This document shows, piece by piece, positions 29,842 through 37,842 of a stretch of DNA of 64,000 bases. The notes under the pieces were generated by a model. The model was given only the letters and a program-made list of their open reading frames with translations, did not search any database and had not been told where the DNA came from. The stretch comes from Amycolatopsis bullii (lineage in GTDB: Bacteria > Actinomycetota > Actinomycetes > Mycobacteriales > Pseudonocardiaceae). Location: assembly GCF_014654205.1 (NCBI RefSeq), contig NZ_BNAW01000007.1, positions 207,410-271,409 on the forward strand, read 5' to 3'. Both the position numbers and the translations under genes were made by a program. The first letter of the stretch is position 1; every line of letters starts with the position of its first letter.

Positions 29842-31575
29842 ATGGCTACCGTGGCAGAACAACTGGTCAGGACCCTGCGCGACGCCGGGGTCGAGCGCAT
29901 CTACGGCATCGTGGGGGACAGCCTGAACCCGATCGTCGACGCGGTCCGCCGCACCGACGGCATCGAGTGGGTCCACGTCCGCCACGAGGAGACCGCCGCC
30001 TTCGCCGCGGCGGCCGAAGCGCAGGTCACCGGCAAGCTCGCGGTCTGCGCGGGTAGCTGCGGGCCGGGCAACCTGCACCTGATCAACGGCCTGTTCGACG
30101 CCCATCGCTCGGGCGCGCCGGTGCTGGCGATCGCGTCGCACATCCCGTCGAACCAGATCGGCACCGGGTTCTTCCAGGAGACCCACCCGGACCGGCTCTT
30201 CGCCGAGTGCAGCCACTTCAGCGAGGTCGTGGCGGACCCGGCGCAGCTGCCGCGCCTGCTGCGGATCGCCACGCAGGCCGCCGTCGGCAAGGGCGGCGTC
30301 GCAGTGCTGACCATCCCGGGCGACCTAGCCGACCGCAAGGCCACCGGCCCGCTCACCGAGCGGCTCCCGCTGGTGACGCCGTCGCCCGCGGTGCCTTCCG
30401 CGGAGACCGTCCAGGAGCTGGCCGATCTGCTGAACTCCGGCGAGAAGGTGATGCTCTTCGCGGGCGCCGGGGTCCGCGGGGCGCACGACGAGGTCATGGC
30501 GCTGGCGGAGAAGCTCGCCGCGCCGGTCGGGCACTCGCTCGGCGGCAAGGAGTGGATCCAGTACGACAACCCGTTCGACGTCGGCATGAGCGGCCTGCTC
30601 GGCTACGGCGCCTGCTACGACGCGATGCACGAGGCCGACCGGATCGTGCTGCTGGGCACGGACTTCCCGTACGACAACTTCCTCCCGCAGGCGCACACGA
30701 TCCAGCTCGACCACGACGCCTCGCGCCTGGGCCGCCGCACGCCGCTGGACCTGGCGGTGCACGGCGACGTGCGCGAGACGCTGCGCGCGCTGCTCCCGCT
30801 CCTGCGGCCGCGCACCGACCGGGCGTTCCTCGACCGGATGCTGCGCGAGCACGTGCGGAAGCTGGAGAAGGTCGTCGGTGCGTACACGACGAAGATCGAG
30901 CACCGCCGTCCGATCCACCCGGAGTACGTCGCTTCGGTGCTCGACGAGGTCGCGGCCGACGACGCGGTGTTCACCGTCGACACCGGCATGGGCAACGTCT
31001 GGGCCGCGCGCTACCTGACGCCGAACGGCCGCCGCCGCGTGCTGGGTTCGTTCCGGCACGGCAGCATGGCGAACGCGCTGCCGCACGCGATCGGCGCCCA
31101 GCTGGCCCAGCCGGGCCGCCAGGTCGTGTCGCTGTCGGGCGACGGCGGGCTCGCGATGCTGATGGGCGACCTGCTGACGCTGCCGGCGTACGACGTCCCG
31201 GTGAAGGTCGTGGTGTTCAACAACGCCACGCTCGGCATGGTGAAGCTGGAGATGCTGGTCGACGGCCTCCCGGACTTCGGCACCGACCACGCCCCGGTGA
31301 ACTTCGCGGCGATCGCCGCGGCCTGCGGCGTGTTCTCCGAGCGCGTCGAGGACCCGGCCGACGTCCGCGGCGCGCTGGAGAAGGCGTTCGTCCACCCCGG
31401 CCCGGCGGTGGTCGAGGTGGTGACCGACCCGAACGCGCTGTCGATCCCGCCGCGGATCACCGGGGAGATGGTGCGCGGGTTCGCGCTGGGGGCGACGAAG
31501 ACGGTGCTCAACGGCGGTGTCGGCAAGATGGTCGACCTCGCCCGCGCCAACCTCCGCAACACCCCGCGGCCGTAG
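29842..31575 (+). CDS. poxB: Pyruvate dehydrogenase (quinone)/pyruvate oxidase, PoxB type
   Basis: A 577-residue thiamine-diphosphate and FAD enzyme that decarboxylates pyruvate to acetate and CO2, passing electrons to membrane quinone. It follows PoxB closely: HVRHEETAAFAAAAEAQ (catalytic Glu), CGPGNLHLINGLFDAHR, GSFRHGSMANALPHAIGAQ and the ThDP motif GDGGLAMLMGDLLTLP ending in NN. The C-terminus (FALGATKTVLNGGVGKMVDLAR) corresponds to the membrane-binding tail. GGAGG lies one base before ATG 29842. A divergent LysR gene and operator precede it; a hairpin follows. Confidence 0.92.
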   Translation: MATVAEQLVRTLRDAGVERIYGIVGDSLNPIVDAVRRTDGIEWVHVRHEETAAFAAAAEAQVTGKLAVCAGSCGPGNLHLINGLFDAHRSGAPVLAIASHIPSNQIGTGFFQETHPDRLFAECSHFSEVVADPAQLPRLLRIATQAAVGKGGVAVLTIPGDLADRKATGPLTERLPLVTPSPAVPSAETVQELADLLNSGEKVMLFAGAGVRGAHDEVMALAEKLAAPVGHSLGGKEWIQYDNPFDVGMSGLLGYGACYDAMHEADRIVLLGTDFPYDNFLPQAHTIQLDHDASRLGRRTPLDLAVHGDVRETLRALLPLLRPRTDRAFLDRMLREHVRKLEKVVGAYTTKIEHRRPIHPEYVASVLDEVAADDAVFTVDTGMGNVWAARYLTPNGRRRVLGSFRHGSMANALPHAIGAQLAQPGRQVVSLSGDGGLAMLMGDLLTLPAYDVPVKVVVFNNATLGMVKLEMLVDGLPDFGTDHAPVNFAAIAAACGVFSERVEDPADVRGALEKAFVHPGPAVVEVVTDPNALSIPPRITGEMVRGFALGATKTVLNGGVGKMVDLARANLRNTPRP

Positions 31576-31587
31576 CCTCCCGGCGCG

Positions 31588-31618
31588 CCGGGTCCGGTCC
31601 ACTGTGGACCGAACCCGG
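31588..31618. terminator. Hairpin after poxB
   Basis: CCGGGT-C-CGGTCCAC (31588-31602), one loop base, then GTGGACCG-A-ACCCGG (31604-31618). The stem is perfect apart from a C/A internal mismatch. It starts 13 nt after the stop. There is no T-run, as is common in actinobacteria. Confidence 0.65.
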
Positions 31619-31682
31619 GGTGCCGGCCGACCTCGGCTACGCACGGTGGTGATCGACCACTCGTTCGGCTGCTGGGGGCGCG

Positions 31683-32810
31683 GTGGGGTTGCCTCTTACC
31701 GTCGAGGGAGTGCTCGCCGTCGGCGTCGTGGGAGGTGTGACCGGCGTGCTCGTGGCCCTCCAGCGAACCGGCGAAGACCGCCCGCTCCCGCCGGCGGCGG
31801 CGCACCTGGTGGCGTTGCTGCGATCGTGGGGCCCGGGCCCGGAACACCTGACGGGGCTGGCGCTGGCGGGCATCACGCTGCCCGGGCGGCTCGGCCCCCG
31901 GGTCGTGGACGCGCTCGTGTTCACCCGGTGCGGAGTGGTGGTCATCGCGGCGCACGAACCCGGCCCGGCGGAGTGGCCGGGCCCGGGCGACCGCACGGGA
32001 GCGGCGGTGGCGGCGGCCAGGGGAGCTTTGGCCGGCCACGAAGGCGGGCGGCACGTGACGGGCCTGGTCGCGGTGGTTCCCCCGGCGGAAGCAGCCGGGA
32101 AGGGGAGCGCGCAGGAGTTGCGGTTGGGCGAGTGGGCGGCAGTCGGGCGCGAGGCTGCCTCCGAGCCGCTGCCGCGGACGAATGGCCCAGGTGGCAAGGG
32201 CACGCCGGAGGCGCCTGGCCCCGGGGTGGCGGCGGAAGGTCGAGCCGGATCCACCTCCGCGCCGGTCTCGCGAGGGAATGGGGCAGGCGGCGAGCGGCCG
32301 CCCGGTCCCGAGATGGCGTCGGAAGACCAACCCGGCCCCGCCCCGGCGCAGCAGCCTGCTCTGCGGTGGCCCGATCCGCACCCCGTGCCCGGCGTCGCCG
32401 TCGTCCTCGCCGATCCCCGTGGGCTGCGGCGGATCATCGCCCAGCACAACCGGTGGCGGACCGTCTGGTCGGCCGATGACGTCCTCGATGCCTGCTACGC
32501 CCTCTCCCTCGCGCACCTCGCCCCGCCGCGGGGCGCGCTCATCGCCGACGGGTTCCCGGCGCGGCTTCCCGTGCTCGACCGGCTGCCCGAACTGCCCGCC
32601 GTGATCGCCGTGCCCCCGCCGGAACCGCCGCCGCCGGCGGCCGCCGAAGACGATCCCGTCGCGTGGACTCCGTCGGCGCGGGCGGTCGTCTTCCCGCGGC
32701 AGCGGCCGATCCGGCAGATCCCGTGGGGCCTGCTCTTCGTGCTCGTCGTGCTGGTCACCATCGGCGTCGTCGCGGCCGTCTTCGTCGGGCAGGTCTTTCA
32801 CGGCTCTTGA
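31683..32810 (+). CDS. NERD-like protein with C-terminal membrane anchor
   Basis: A 375-residue protein of uncertain function. Residues 40-80 (ITLPGRLGPRVVDALVFTRCGVVVIAAHEPG) resemble the nuclease-related NERD fold, but the usual Asp/Glu and Lys active positions are not clear, so catalysis is doubtful. A Gly/Pro-rich linker (about 130-235) leads to a second conserved segment (VAVVLADPRGLRRIIAQHNRWRT) and a single C-terminal helix (IPWGLLFVLVVLVTIGVVAAVFV). It starts with GTG at 31683. An N-terminal hydrophobic stretch (VEGVLAVGVVGGVTGVLVAL) may be a second helix. Confidence 0.6.
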   Translation: MGLPLTVEGVLAVGVVGGVTGVLVALQRTGEDRPLPPAAAHLVALLRSWGPGPEHLTGLALAGITLPGRLGPRVVDALVFTRCGVVVIAAHEPGPAEWPGPGDRTGAAVAAARGALAGHEGGRHVTGLVAVVPPAEAAGKGSAQELRLGEWAAVGREAASEPLPRTNGPGGKGTPEAPGPGVAAEGRAGSTSAPVSRGNGAGGERPPGPEMASEDQPGPAPAQQPALRWPDPHPVPGVAVVLADPRGLRRIIAQHNRWRTVWSADDVLDACYALSLAHLAPPRGALIADGFPARLPVLDRLPELPAVIAVPPPEPPPPAAAEDDPVAWTPSARAVVFPRQRPIRQIPWGLLFVLVVLVTIGVVAAVFVGQVFHGS

Positions 32811-32899
32811 CCCGATCGGATCGCGTCAACTAGGCCATCTGCACCGTTTCCCGCACGCACCGGCTGGGCACCTCCCGGTAGACGTGAAAGGGGTTCACG

Positions 32900-33568
32900 A
32901 TGCCGCGCACCCGAGCGCTTGTCCTGCTCGCCGTCCTCGCCGGTTCCTCCCTCACCGGGTGCAAGCTCGCCGACGAGCTGGCGTCCGGGGCCGGGCCGGT
33001 GACGCAGGGACCCGAAACGGCCGCCGCGCCGCGGATCGCGCCCGCCGATGCGCGGAACGAGCTCGCGGCCCTTCAGGTCGCCGTGCGCGGCACTATGGAC
33101 GGCTACAGCCGGGACGAGTTCCCGCACTGGGACAAGGTCGACGCGAACTGCGACGTCCGCGAAGAGGTGCTCAAGCGCGACGGCAAGGACGTCCAGACCG
33201 ACTCGCGCTGCGCCCCGAAATCCGGCACCTGGGTCAGTCCCTACGACGGCGAGACCTGGCACAAGCCGTCCGATGTGGACATCGACCACATGGTCCCGCT
33301 CGGGCAGGCCTGGATCAGCGGCGCGAAGAGCTGGACGCGGGAACGGCGCGAGCAGTTCGCGAACGACCTCGTGCGCCCGCAGCTGAAAGCCGTCACCGAC
33401 AACCTCAACGAACAGAAGAGCGACAAGGGCCCGGACGAGTGGAAGCCGCCGCTCGTGTCGTACTGGTGCGCCTACGCCACCGACTGGATCGTCGTGAAGC
33501 ACGACTACGGCCTGACGATCACCGTCCCCGAACGGGCCGCACTGGAGTCGATGTTGCAGCACTGCTAG
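32900..33568 (+). CDS. Secreted HNH endonuclease family (DUF1524-like) lipoprotein
   Basis: A 222-residue protein with a signal peptide ending in a lipobox (SLTGC, Cys about 21). The C-terminal domain carries DIDHMVPLGQAW, then DLVRPQLKAVTDNLNEQKSDKGPDEWKPP, the D-H...N pattern of the GmrSD-C/DUF1524 HNH superfamily. Four further cysteines may form disulphides. Related secreted proteins are common in actinobacteria and may degrade extracellular DNA, but activity is not shown. AAAGGGG lies 7 nt before the ATG. Its stop codon overlaps the convergent gene's stop in CTAG. Confidence 0.82.
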   Translation: MPRTRALVLLAVLAGSSLTGCKLADELASGAGPVTQGPETAAAPRIAPADARNELAALQVAVRGTMDGYSRDEFPHWDKVDANCDVREEVLKRDGKDVQTDSRCAPKSGTWVSPYDGETWHKPSDVDIDHMVPLGQAWISGAKSWTRERREQFANDLVRPQLKAVTDNLNEQKSDKGPDEWKPPLVSYWCAYATDWIVVKHDYGLTITVPERAALESMLQHC

Positions 33569-34317
33569 AACGAGCGGGCCGCCGCCACCGCCTGCCCGAC
33601 GTAGGACTGTCCGAACAGGACGGTGTGCACCAGCAGCGGGAACAGCTGGTGCAGCCCGATCCGGTCGCGCCAGCCGTCGGCCAGTGGCGCCGACTCGTCG
33701 TAGGCGGCGATGACGCGATCGAGGTGGGGGCAGCCGAAGAGGTGCAGCATCGCCAGGTCCGTCTCGCGGTGCCCGCCGTGGGCCGCCGGGTCGATCAGCC
33801 ACGCCTCGCGCCCGTCCCACAGGACGTTGCCGTTCCAGAGGTCGCCGTGCAGCCGCGCGGGCGGCTCGGCCGACGCCGGGATCCGCGCGCAGGCCCGTTC
33901 GAACAACGTCGCTTCGGCCGGGCCGAACGTCCCCGCGTCCACCGCCAGCCGCACGTAGGGCAGCACGCGATCGGCGGCGTACCAGGACGCCCAGTCGTCC
34001 GCCGGGACGTTGGCCATCGGCGCCCGGCCGATCCACGCGTCCGCGGGGCCGCCTGGGGGAGTGGCGCCGAACGCCGGAGCCCCGGCGGCGTGCAAGCCGG
34101 CCAGCCCGCGGCCGAAGCGTTCCGCCGCCGCGGCCGAGGGACGGCCGGCCGGGACGCGGTCGATCACGAGCTGGTCCTGGTCGAAACTCCGCACGGTGGG
34201 CACCGGGACCGTGCCCGCGGCCGCGAGCCAGCGCAGGCCCGCCACCTCGGCCACCGTCGCGCCGGGTGCGTGGCCCCGCTTGACCACCACCTCGCGGCCG
34301 TCTTCGGACTCGCTCAT
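33565..34317 (-). CDS. Fructosamine/ketosamine-3-kinase family protein
   Basis: A 250-residue aminoglycoside-phosphotransferase-like kinase. It carries VVVKRG (ATP-binding Lys), GRGLAGLH, the catalytic loop HGDLWNGNVLW and AWLIDPAAHGGHRETDLAM, which is the fructosamine-kinase pattern. It should phosphorylate glycated amines and so start protein deglycation. ATG 34317 (MSESEDGREVVVKRG) is the compact start; an ATG at 34326 is possible. It is convergent with the HNH gene and shares a CTAG stop overlap. Confidence 0.85.
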   Translation of the reverse strand: MSESEDGREVVVKRGHAPGATVAEVAGLRWLAAAGTVPVPTVRSFDQDQLVIDRVPAGRPSAAAAERFGRGLAGLHAAGAPAFGATPPGGPADAWIGRAPMANVPADDWASWYAADRVLPYVRLAVDAGTFGPAEATLFERACARIPASAEPPARLHGDLWNGNVLWDGREAWLIDPAAHGGHRETDLAMLHLFGCPHLDRVIAAYDESAPLADGWRDRIGLHQLFPLLVHTVLFGQSYVGQAVAAARSF

Positions 34318-34371
34318 GGGCCGCACGCTACCGGGGCGCTACGGTGGTGGCCGGAGACAGGGGGAACAACG

Positions 34372-34728
34372 GTGACGGTGCAGGTCCGGGAACTCGAACA
34401 GCTGCTCGGAACGCTGGCGGAGGTCCAGCGTTCGGAGGCGCGCGACTACTCGTCGTTCAGCGTGCGCGGCAAGCGGTTCGGGTACTTCTGGCCGCGGACC
34501 CGGACCGTCGGGCTGAAGCAGACCGTCTCCGAACAGCTGGCGCTGGTGTCCGAACGCCCGGACGTGTTCGAGGTGCAGTTCACCGCGGGCGGCTTCGGCT
34601 GGGTCGTCGTCTACTTGGACGGCATCGACGCCGATGAGCTTGCCGAGCTCCTCTACGAAGCCTGGCGGCTCTCCGCTCCGGAGGACCTGGTGGCGGAGGT
34701 GCCCTTCACCAGGATCGCCCGCGCGTAG
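34372..34728 (+). CDS. MmcQ/YjbR family protein
   Basis: A 118-residue small soluble protein of the MmcQ/YjbR (double wing) family. Evidence is the size and KRFGYFWPRTRTVGLKQTV, then VQFTAGGFGWVVVYLDGID and LAELLYEAWRLSAPEDL. The family may bind DNA, but its role is not known. GTG 34372 is preceded by AGGGGGA at 7 nt. Its last 76 bp overlap the 3' end of the convergent acetyltransferase gene. Confidence 0.7.
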   Translation: MTVQVRELEQLLGTLAEVQRSEARDYSSFSVRGKRFGYFWPRTRTVGLKQTVSEQLALVSERPDVFEVQFTAGGFGWVVVYLDGIDADELAELLYEAWRLSAPEDLVAEVPFTRIARA

Positions 34729-35510
34729 AGCAGGTCGAACCCCTGCCGCTGCGCGTTCTGGTGCGACTTCGACCCGGGCTGCGTGGTGACGACGGCGAGG
34801 TCGCACCCGGCCTCGGCGGCCGCTGCCAGCCGGGCCCGCAGCAGGGCCGTCTGGACGCCACGGCGGCGGTGGGCGGGCAGTGTCGCCGCGCCGCTGAACT
34901 GCGCGATCCCGTCGGTGACACGGAAACTCGCGCCGCCGGCGAACTCGCCGTCCCGCGTCGCCAGGTACCGCCGGACGCCTGCCATGTCCCGCAGGGCGTT
35001 CACGAGCAGGTCGCGGGGGAAGTCTTCGTGCGAGGGCACGCCTTGCTCGTCGGCCACCAGGGACGCTTCGGCGACCGCGGACAGCCAGGTCTCCAGCTCG
35101 TCGTCGCGGCAGGCCCGGACACCTGCGGGGAAGCCGCTGTTCCCGATCCGCCGTCCGAGCACGTTTTCGTAGGACTCCAGGCGGTAGCCCCGGGCGGTCA
35201 GGAAGGCGCCCACCGCGGGATCGGCGAGCTGGCAGAGTTCGACCTGCACCGGCGCGCCGCGTTCGGCGAAGGCTGCTTCGACCTCGTCGAGACCTTCGGG
35301 CAAGCCCGCGAAGCCCAGTCCGGCGATCTTGTTGAACGGCGAGCCCGCCTCGGCGAAGGTCGCGACACCCCCGGCGAGCGGGCGGGTGAAGCCGCGGCCA
35401 TCGCCGAGCCGCCGCCGGGCCGCGTCGGCGCACGCGCTGACGAACCGCGTCTCCGCGCGTTCGATGCGCTCGGCCAGCGCTGTGTCGCAGAAAAGCCGTT
35501 CCCCGTCCAC
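34653..35510 (-). CDS. GNAT family N-acetyltransferase
   Basis: A 285-residue protein with a C-terminal GNAT domain: FRVTDGIAQFSGAATLPAHRRRGVQTALLRARLAAAAEAG (acetyl-CoA-binding RRRGVQ loop) and VVTTQPGSKSHQNAQRQGFDLLYARAILVK. The N-terminal half is a diverged second acetyltransferase-like lobe. The substrate is unknown. GTG 35510 with GGGGA just upstream is my choice; the frame stays open further upstream. The 3' end overlaps the convergent YjbR gene by 76 bp. It lies 41 bp after the M1 peptidase gene on the same strand. Confidence 0.75.
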   Translation of the reverse strand: MDGERLFCDTALAERIERAETRFVSACADAARRRLGDGRGFTRPLAGGVATFAEAGSPFNKIAGLGFAGLPEGLDEVEAAFAERGAPVQVELCQLADPAVGAFLTARGYRLESYENVLGRRIGNSGFPAGVRACRDDELETWLSAVAEASLVADEQGVPSHEDFPRDLLVNALRDMAGVRRYLATRDGEFAGGASFRVTDGIAQFSGAATLPAHRRRGVQTALLRARLAAAAEAGCDLAVVTTQPGSKSHQNAQRQGFDLLYARAILVKGTSATRSSGAESRQAS

Positions 35511-35551
35511 GTCCCCACAGTGGCGGACGCGGACGGGGAACGCCAACCGGT

Positions 35552-37630
35552 TTACCCTTCCACGCGGTGCGAGGCCCAGAACGACGTCAGGTCGGTCGAC
35601 CCGGCCGCCGCCTGTGCCGCGGCCTTGAACTCCGCGGTCGTCGACACGCCGTACCAGTGCGACTGGGCGTAGGACTTCAGCAGGTTCGCCATCGCCGTGT
35701 CGCCGATCAGCCGCCGCAGGTCGTGCAGGGTGCACTTGCCGTAGTTGTAGACCACCGTGGAGTACCGGGACGAATGCGCGTCCCAGTAGGCCATCGAGTT
35801 GGTCAGCTTCTCCGCGCTCGACTGCCAGGTGATGCCGCAGCCGCTGCCGGTGATCCCGCGGTAGAGGTCGGTGGCGTAGTCGGTGAAGCTCTCGTCCAGC
35901 CACGGGGAGTTGTACTCGTCGTCGCCGACGATCCCGTAGAACCACTGGTGCGCCAGCTCGTGGGGGAGTGCCGTGGTCGAGACGAGGTCCATCACGAAGC
36001 CCGGGTACTCCATGCCGCCGAACCAGAAGTTGTTGTCCAGCACCACGTCGACTTCACCGTAGGGGTAGTCGCCGAAGCGGCCCGAGTGGACGTCGATCGA
36101 GTCGGCGGCCAGGGACAGCATCTGGTTGGCGCTGCTGGTGGAGATCCCGCTGACCGAATAGACGTTGACCCGCACGCCCTTGCCGGACGTCGTGGTGATC
36201 TTCGCGAACGGCCCGGCGGCCCACGCGAAGTCCCGCACCTTCGACGCGACGGCGTGCGTGGTGGTCGTGGTGCCGCTGGTCGTCTCGGTCGAGGTGCCGG
36301 TGGCCGGGGTGAGCAGCGATGCCGGGTGCACGAGGGTGACGTCGAAGTCGCTGATCACCGTGTAGAACGACTCACCGTTGTTCGTGTACGGGTCCAGGTG
36401 CCAGCCCGCGCCGTCGCGGACGGCGAGCACCGGCAGCGCGTTGCCGATCATGTTGTACGCGCCGTCGTGGCCGAACCGGTCCGCGCCGCTCGGCACGACG
36501 ATCTTCAGGTCGAACCCGATGGTCGCCGACTGGCCCTGGGCCAGCGGCGCGGGCAGCGTGATCTTCATGGCCGTGCAGTTGACGCTCAGCGCGGACGCCG
36601 TGCCGCCGGTGACGTTCGTGACGGTGATCGGCGTCGTCGGGCAGGCGCCGTGGTAGTTGTCCCAGAGCCGCAAGTACACCTCCGGCAGCGCGGTCGAGGA
36701 GCCGTTGGTGAAGCTGACGCTCTGGTGCCCGGTCCACGTGTCGCCCGCGGTGTTCGACGTCAGGTTCACCGTGTAAGCGGGGTTGACCGGCGTGCGCGTC
36801 GAGTCGGCCGGGGCGGCCGAGATCGTCCAGGTGAAGGTGGCGCTGCCGCTGTTGCCGGCCGGGTCCTTGGCCGTCACGGTCACCGAGGAGGTACCCGCGG
36901 TCGTCGGCGTGCCGGTGATCTTGCCCGTGCTCGCCCCGATCGTGAGGCCCGCGGGCAGGCCGGTGGCGCTGTAGGTGAGCGCGTCGCCCTGCGGGTCGCT
37001 CGCCTGGATCTGCAGCGACGCGGCCTGGCCGACGGCGCCGGTCTGGGCGCCCGGTGCGGTGACGACCGGCGACTGCGAGGTCCCCGCGGTGGTCAGGGAG
37101 AAGTCGTCGAGGACGAAGTTGGTGGCGAGGCTGGAATCCTCGGTGCCGGTGACCTTCAGCGTCACGGTCTGGCCGAGGTAGCGGGAGACGTCCACGGTGC
37201 GCTGGACGTAGCCGGTGTTCTTGTCCAGGTTGGAGTAGCTCGCCAGGGTGTCCGAACCCGCCTGCACCACCAGCTTGTCGTACTTCGTGCCGGTCGTCGT
37301 CTCCTTGGTGTCGATGTGCTGCCACCACGAGAGCGTGGCCGACGCGCAGCCGGCGGGCAGCGTCAGCGACTGGGACAAGGTGTCGGTGTGCGTGCTGCCG
37401 GTGCCGTCCAGGCGGGCGAGCATCGTCCCGCCGTGCGCGGGTTGCGCCGTGGTGGCCGCGGTGATGACGCCGCTGGTCTGGGTCCACGGCGTGGTGCCGC
37501 TCTCGAACCCGCCGTTGCCGACGATCTGGTCACCGCAGACCGCGGCGGCCTCGGCCGGCGCGGCGACGGCGACGGTGCCCAGCAGGCCGATGGCCACGCC
37601 GAGCACGGCAGGAAGCACCCTCGATCTCAT
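35552..37630 (-). CDS. Secreted M1 family zinc metallopeptidase with Ig-like domain
   Basis: A 692-residue exported aminopeptidase-like enzyme. The signal peptide (MRSRVLPAVLGVAIGLLGTVAVAAPAEA) is followed by a jelly-roll domain (about 35-175, NGGFESGTTPW... FVLDDFSLTT), a putative Ig (He_PIG) domain (about 180-265, ATGLPAGLTIGASTGKITGTP) and the M1 catalytic part. HELAH at 557-561 and Glu580 in WLDESF give HExxH-X18-E zinc ligands, and GGMEYPG corresponds to the GAMEN exopeptidase loop. ATG 37630 has AAAGGA 8 nt upstream. It follows the SARP gene and a hairpin on the same strand. Confidence 0.88.
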   Translation of the reverse strand: MRSRVLPAVLGVAIGLLGTVAVAAPAEAAAVCGDQIVGNGGFESGTTPWTQTSGVITAATTAQPAHGGTMLARLDGTGSTHTDTLSQSLTLPAGCASATLSWWQHIDTKETTTGTKYDKLVVQAGSDTLASYSNLDKNTGYVQRTVDVSRYLGQTVTLKVTGTEDSSLATNFVLDDFSLTTAGTSQSPVVTAPGAQTGAVGQAASLQIQASDPQGDALTYSATGLPAGLTIGASTGKITGTPTTAGTSSVTVTAKDPAGNSGSATFTWTISAAPADSTRTPVNPAYTVNLTSNTAGDTWTGHQSVSFTNGSSTALPEVYLRLWDNYHGACPTTPITVTNVTGGTASALSVNCTAMKITLPAPLAQGQSATIGFDLKIVVPSGADRFGHDGAYNMIGNALPVLAVRDGAGWHLDPYTNNGESFYTVISDFDVTLVHPASLLTPATGTSTETTSGTTTTTHAVASKVRDFAWAAGPFAKITTTSGKGVRVNVYSVSGISTSSANQMLSLAADSIDVHSGRFGDYPYGEVDVVLDNNFWFGGMEYPGFVMDLVSTTALPHELAHQWFYGIVGDDEYNSPWLDESFTDYATDLYRGITGSGCGITWQSSAEKLTNSMAYWDAHSSRYSTVVYNYGKCTLHDLRRLIGDTAMANLLKSYAQSHWYGVSTTAEFKAAAQAAAGSTDLTSFWASHRVEG

Positions 37631-37800
37631 GGAGGTCGTCCTTTCCCGGCTCCGCCCGTGGGAGCCAGGAGAAGCGTCCCCTTCGGTCCGGAAGGGCGGA
37701 ACCCGCCAAGAGTCGGGTTCCGTGCCGCTTTCGTCGTGTATGCGCGGCAAAGTCCGGCTGTGCACCGCTTTTGCGAGCTGAGCAGTCTGCCGCAGCCGGT

Positions 37801-37842
37801 CGTGAGTGGTAAGGCGGGTTCTAACCCTCCTTGCCACTCACG
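37801..37842. terminator. Hairpin carrying the SARP-gene stop codon; second copy of the 27644 element
   Basis: CGTGAGTGGTAAGG pairs with CCTTGCCACTCACG (one T-G wobble), with GGGTT/AACCC inside and the same GGGTTCTAACCC core as at 27644. The stop codon of the SARP gene (minus strand TGA at 37840-37838) sits in the arm. The SARP and peptidase genes are in tandem, so it could separate their transcripts. Confidence 0.72.

Noticed and set aside
36372..37487. Long open frames within the M1 peptidase, SARP and GH2 genes on either strand
   Set aside because: They are low-complexity Arg/Gly/Pro-rich translations with no motif, overlapping genes with intact catalytic signatures.
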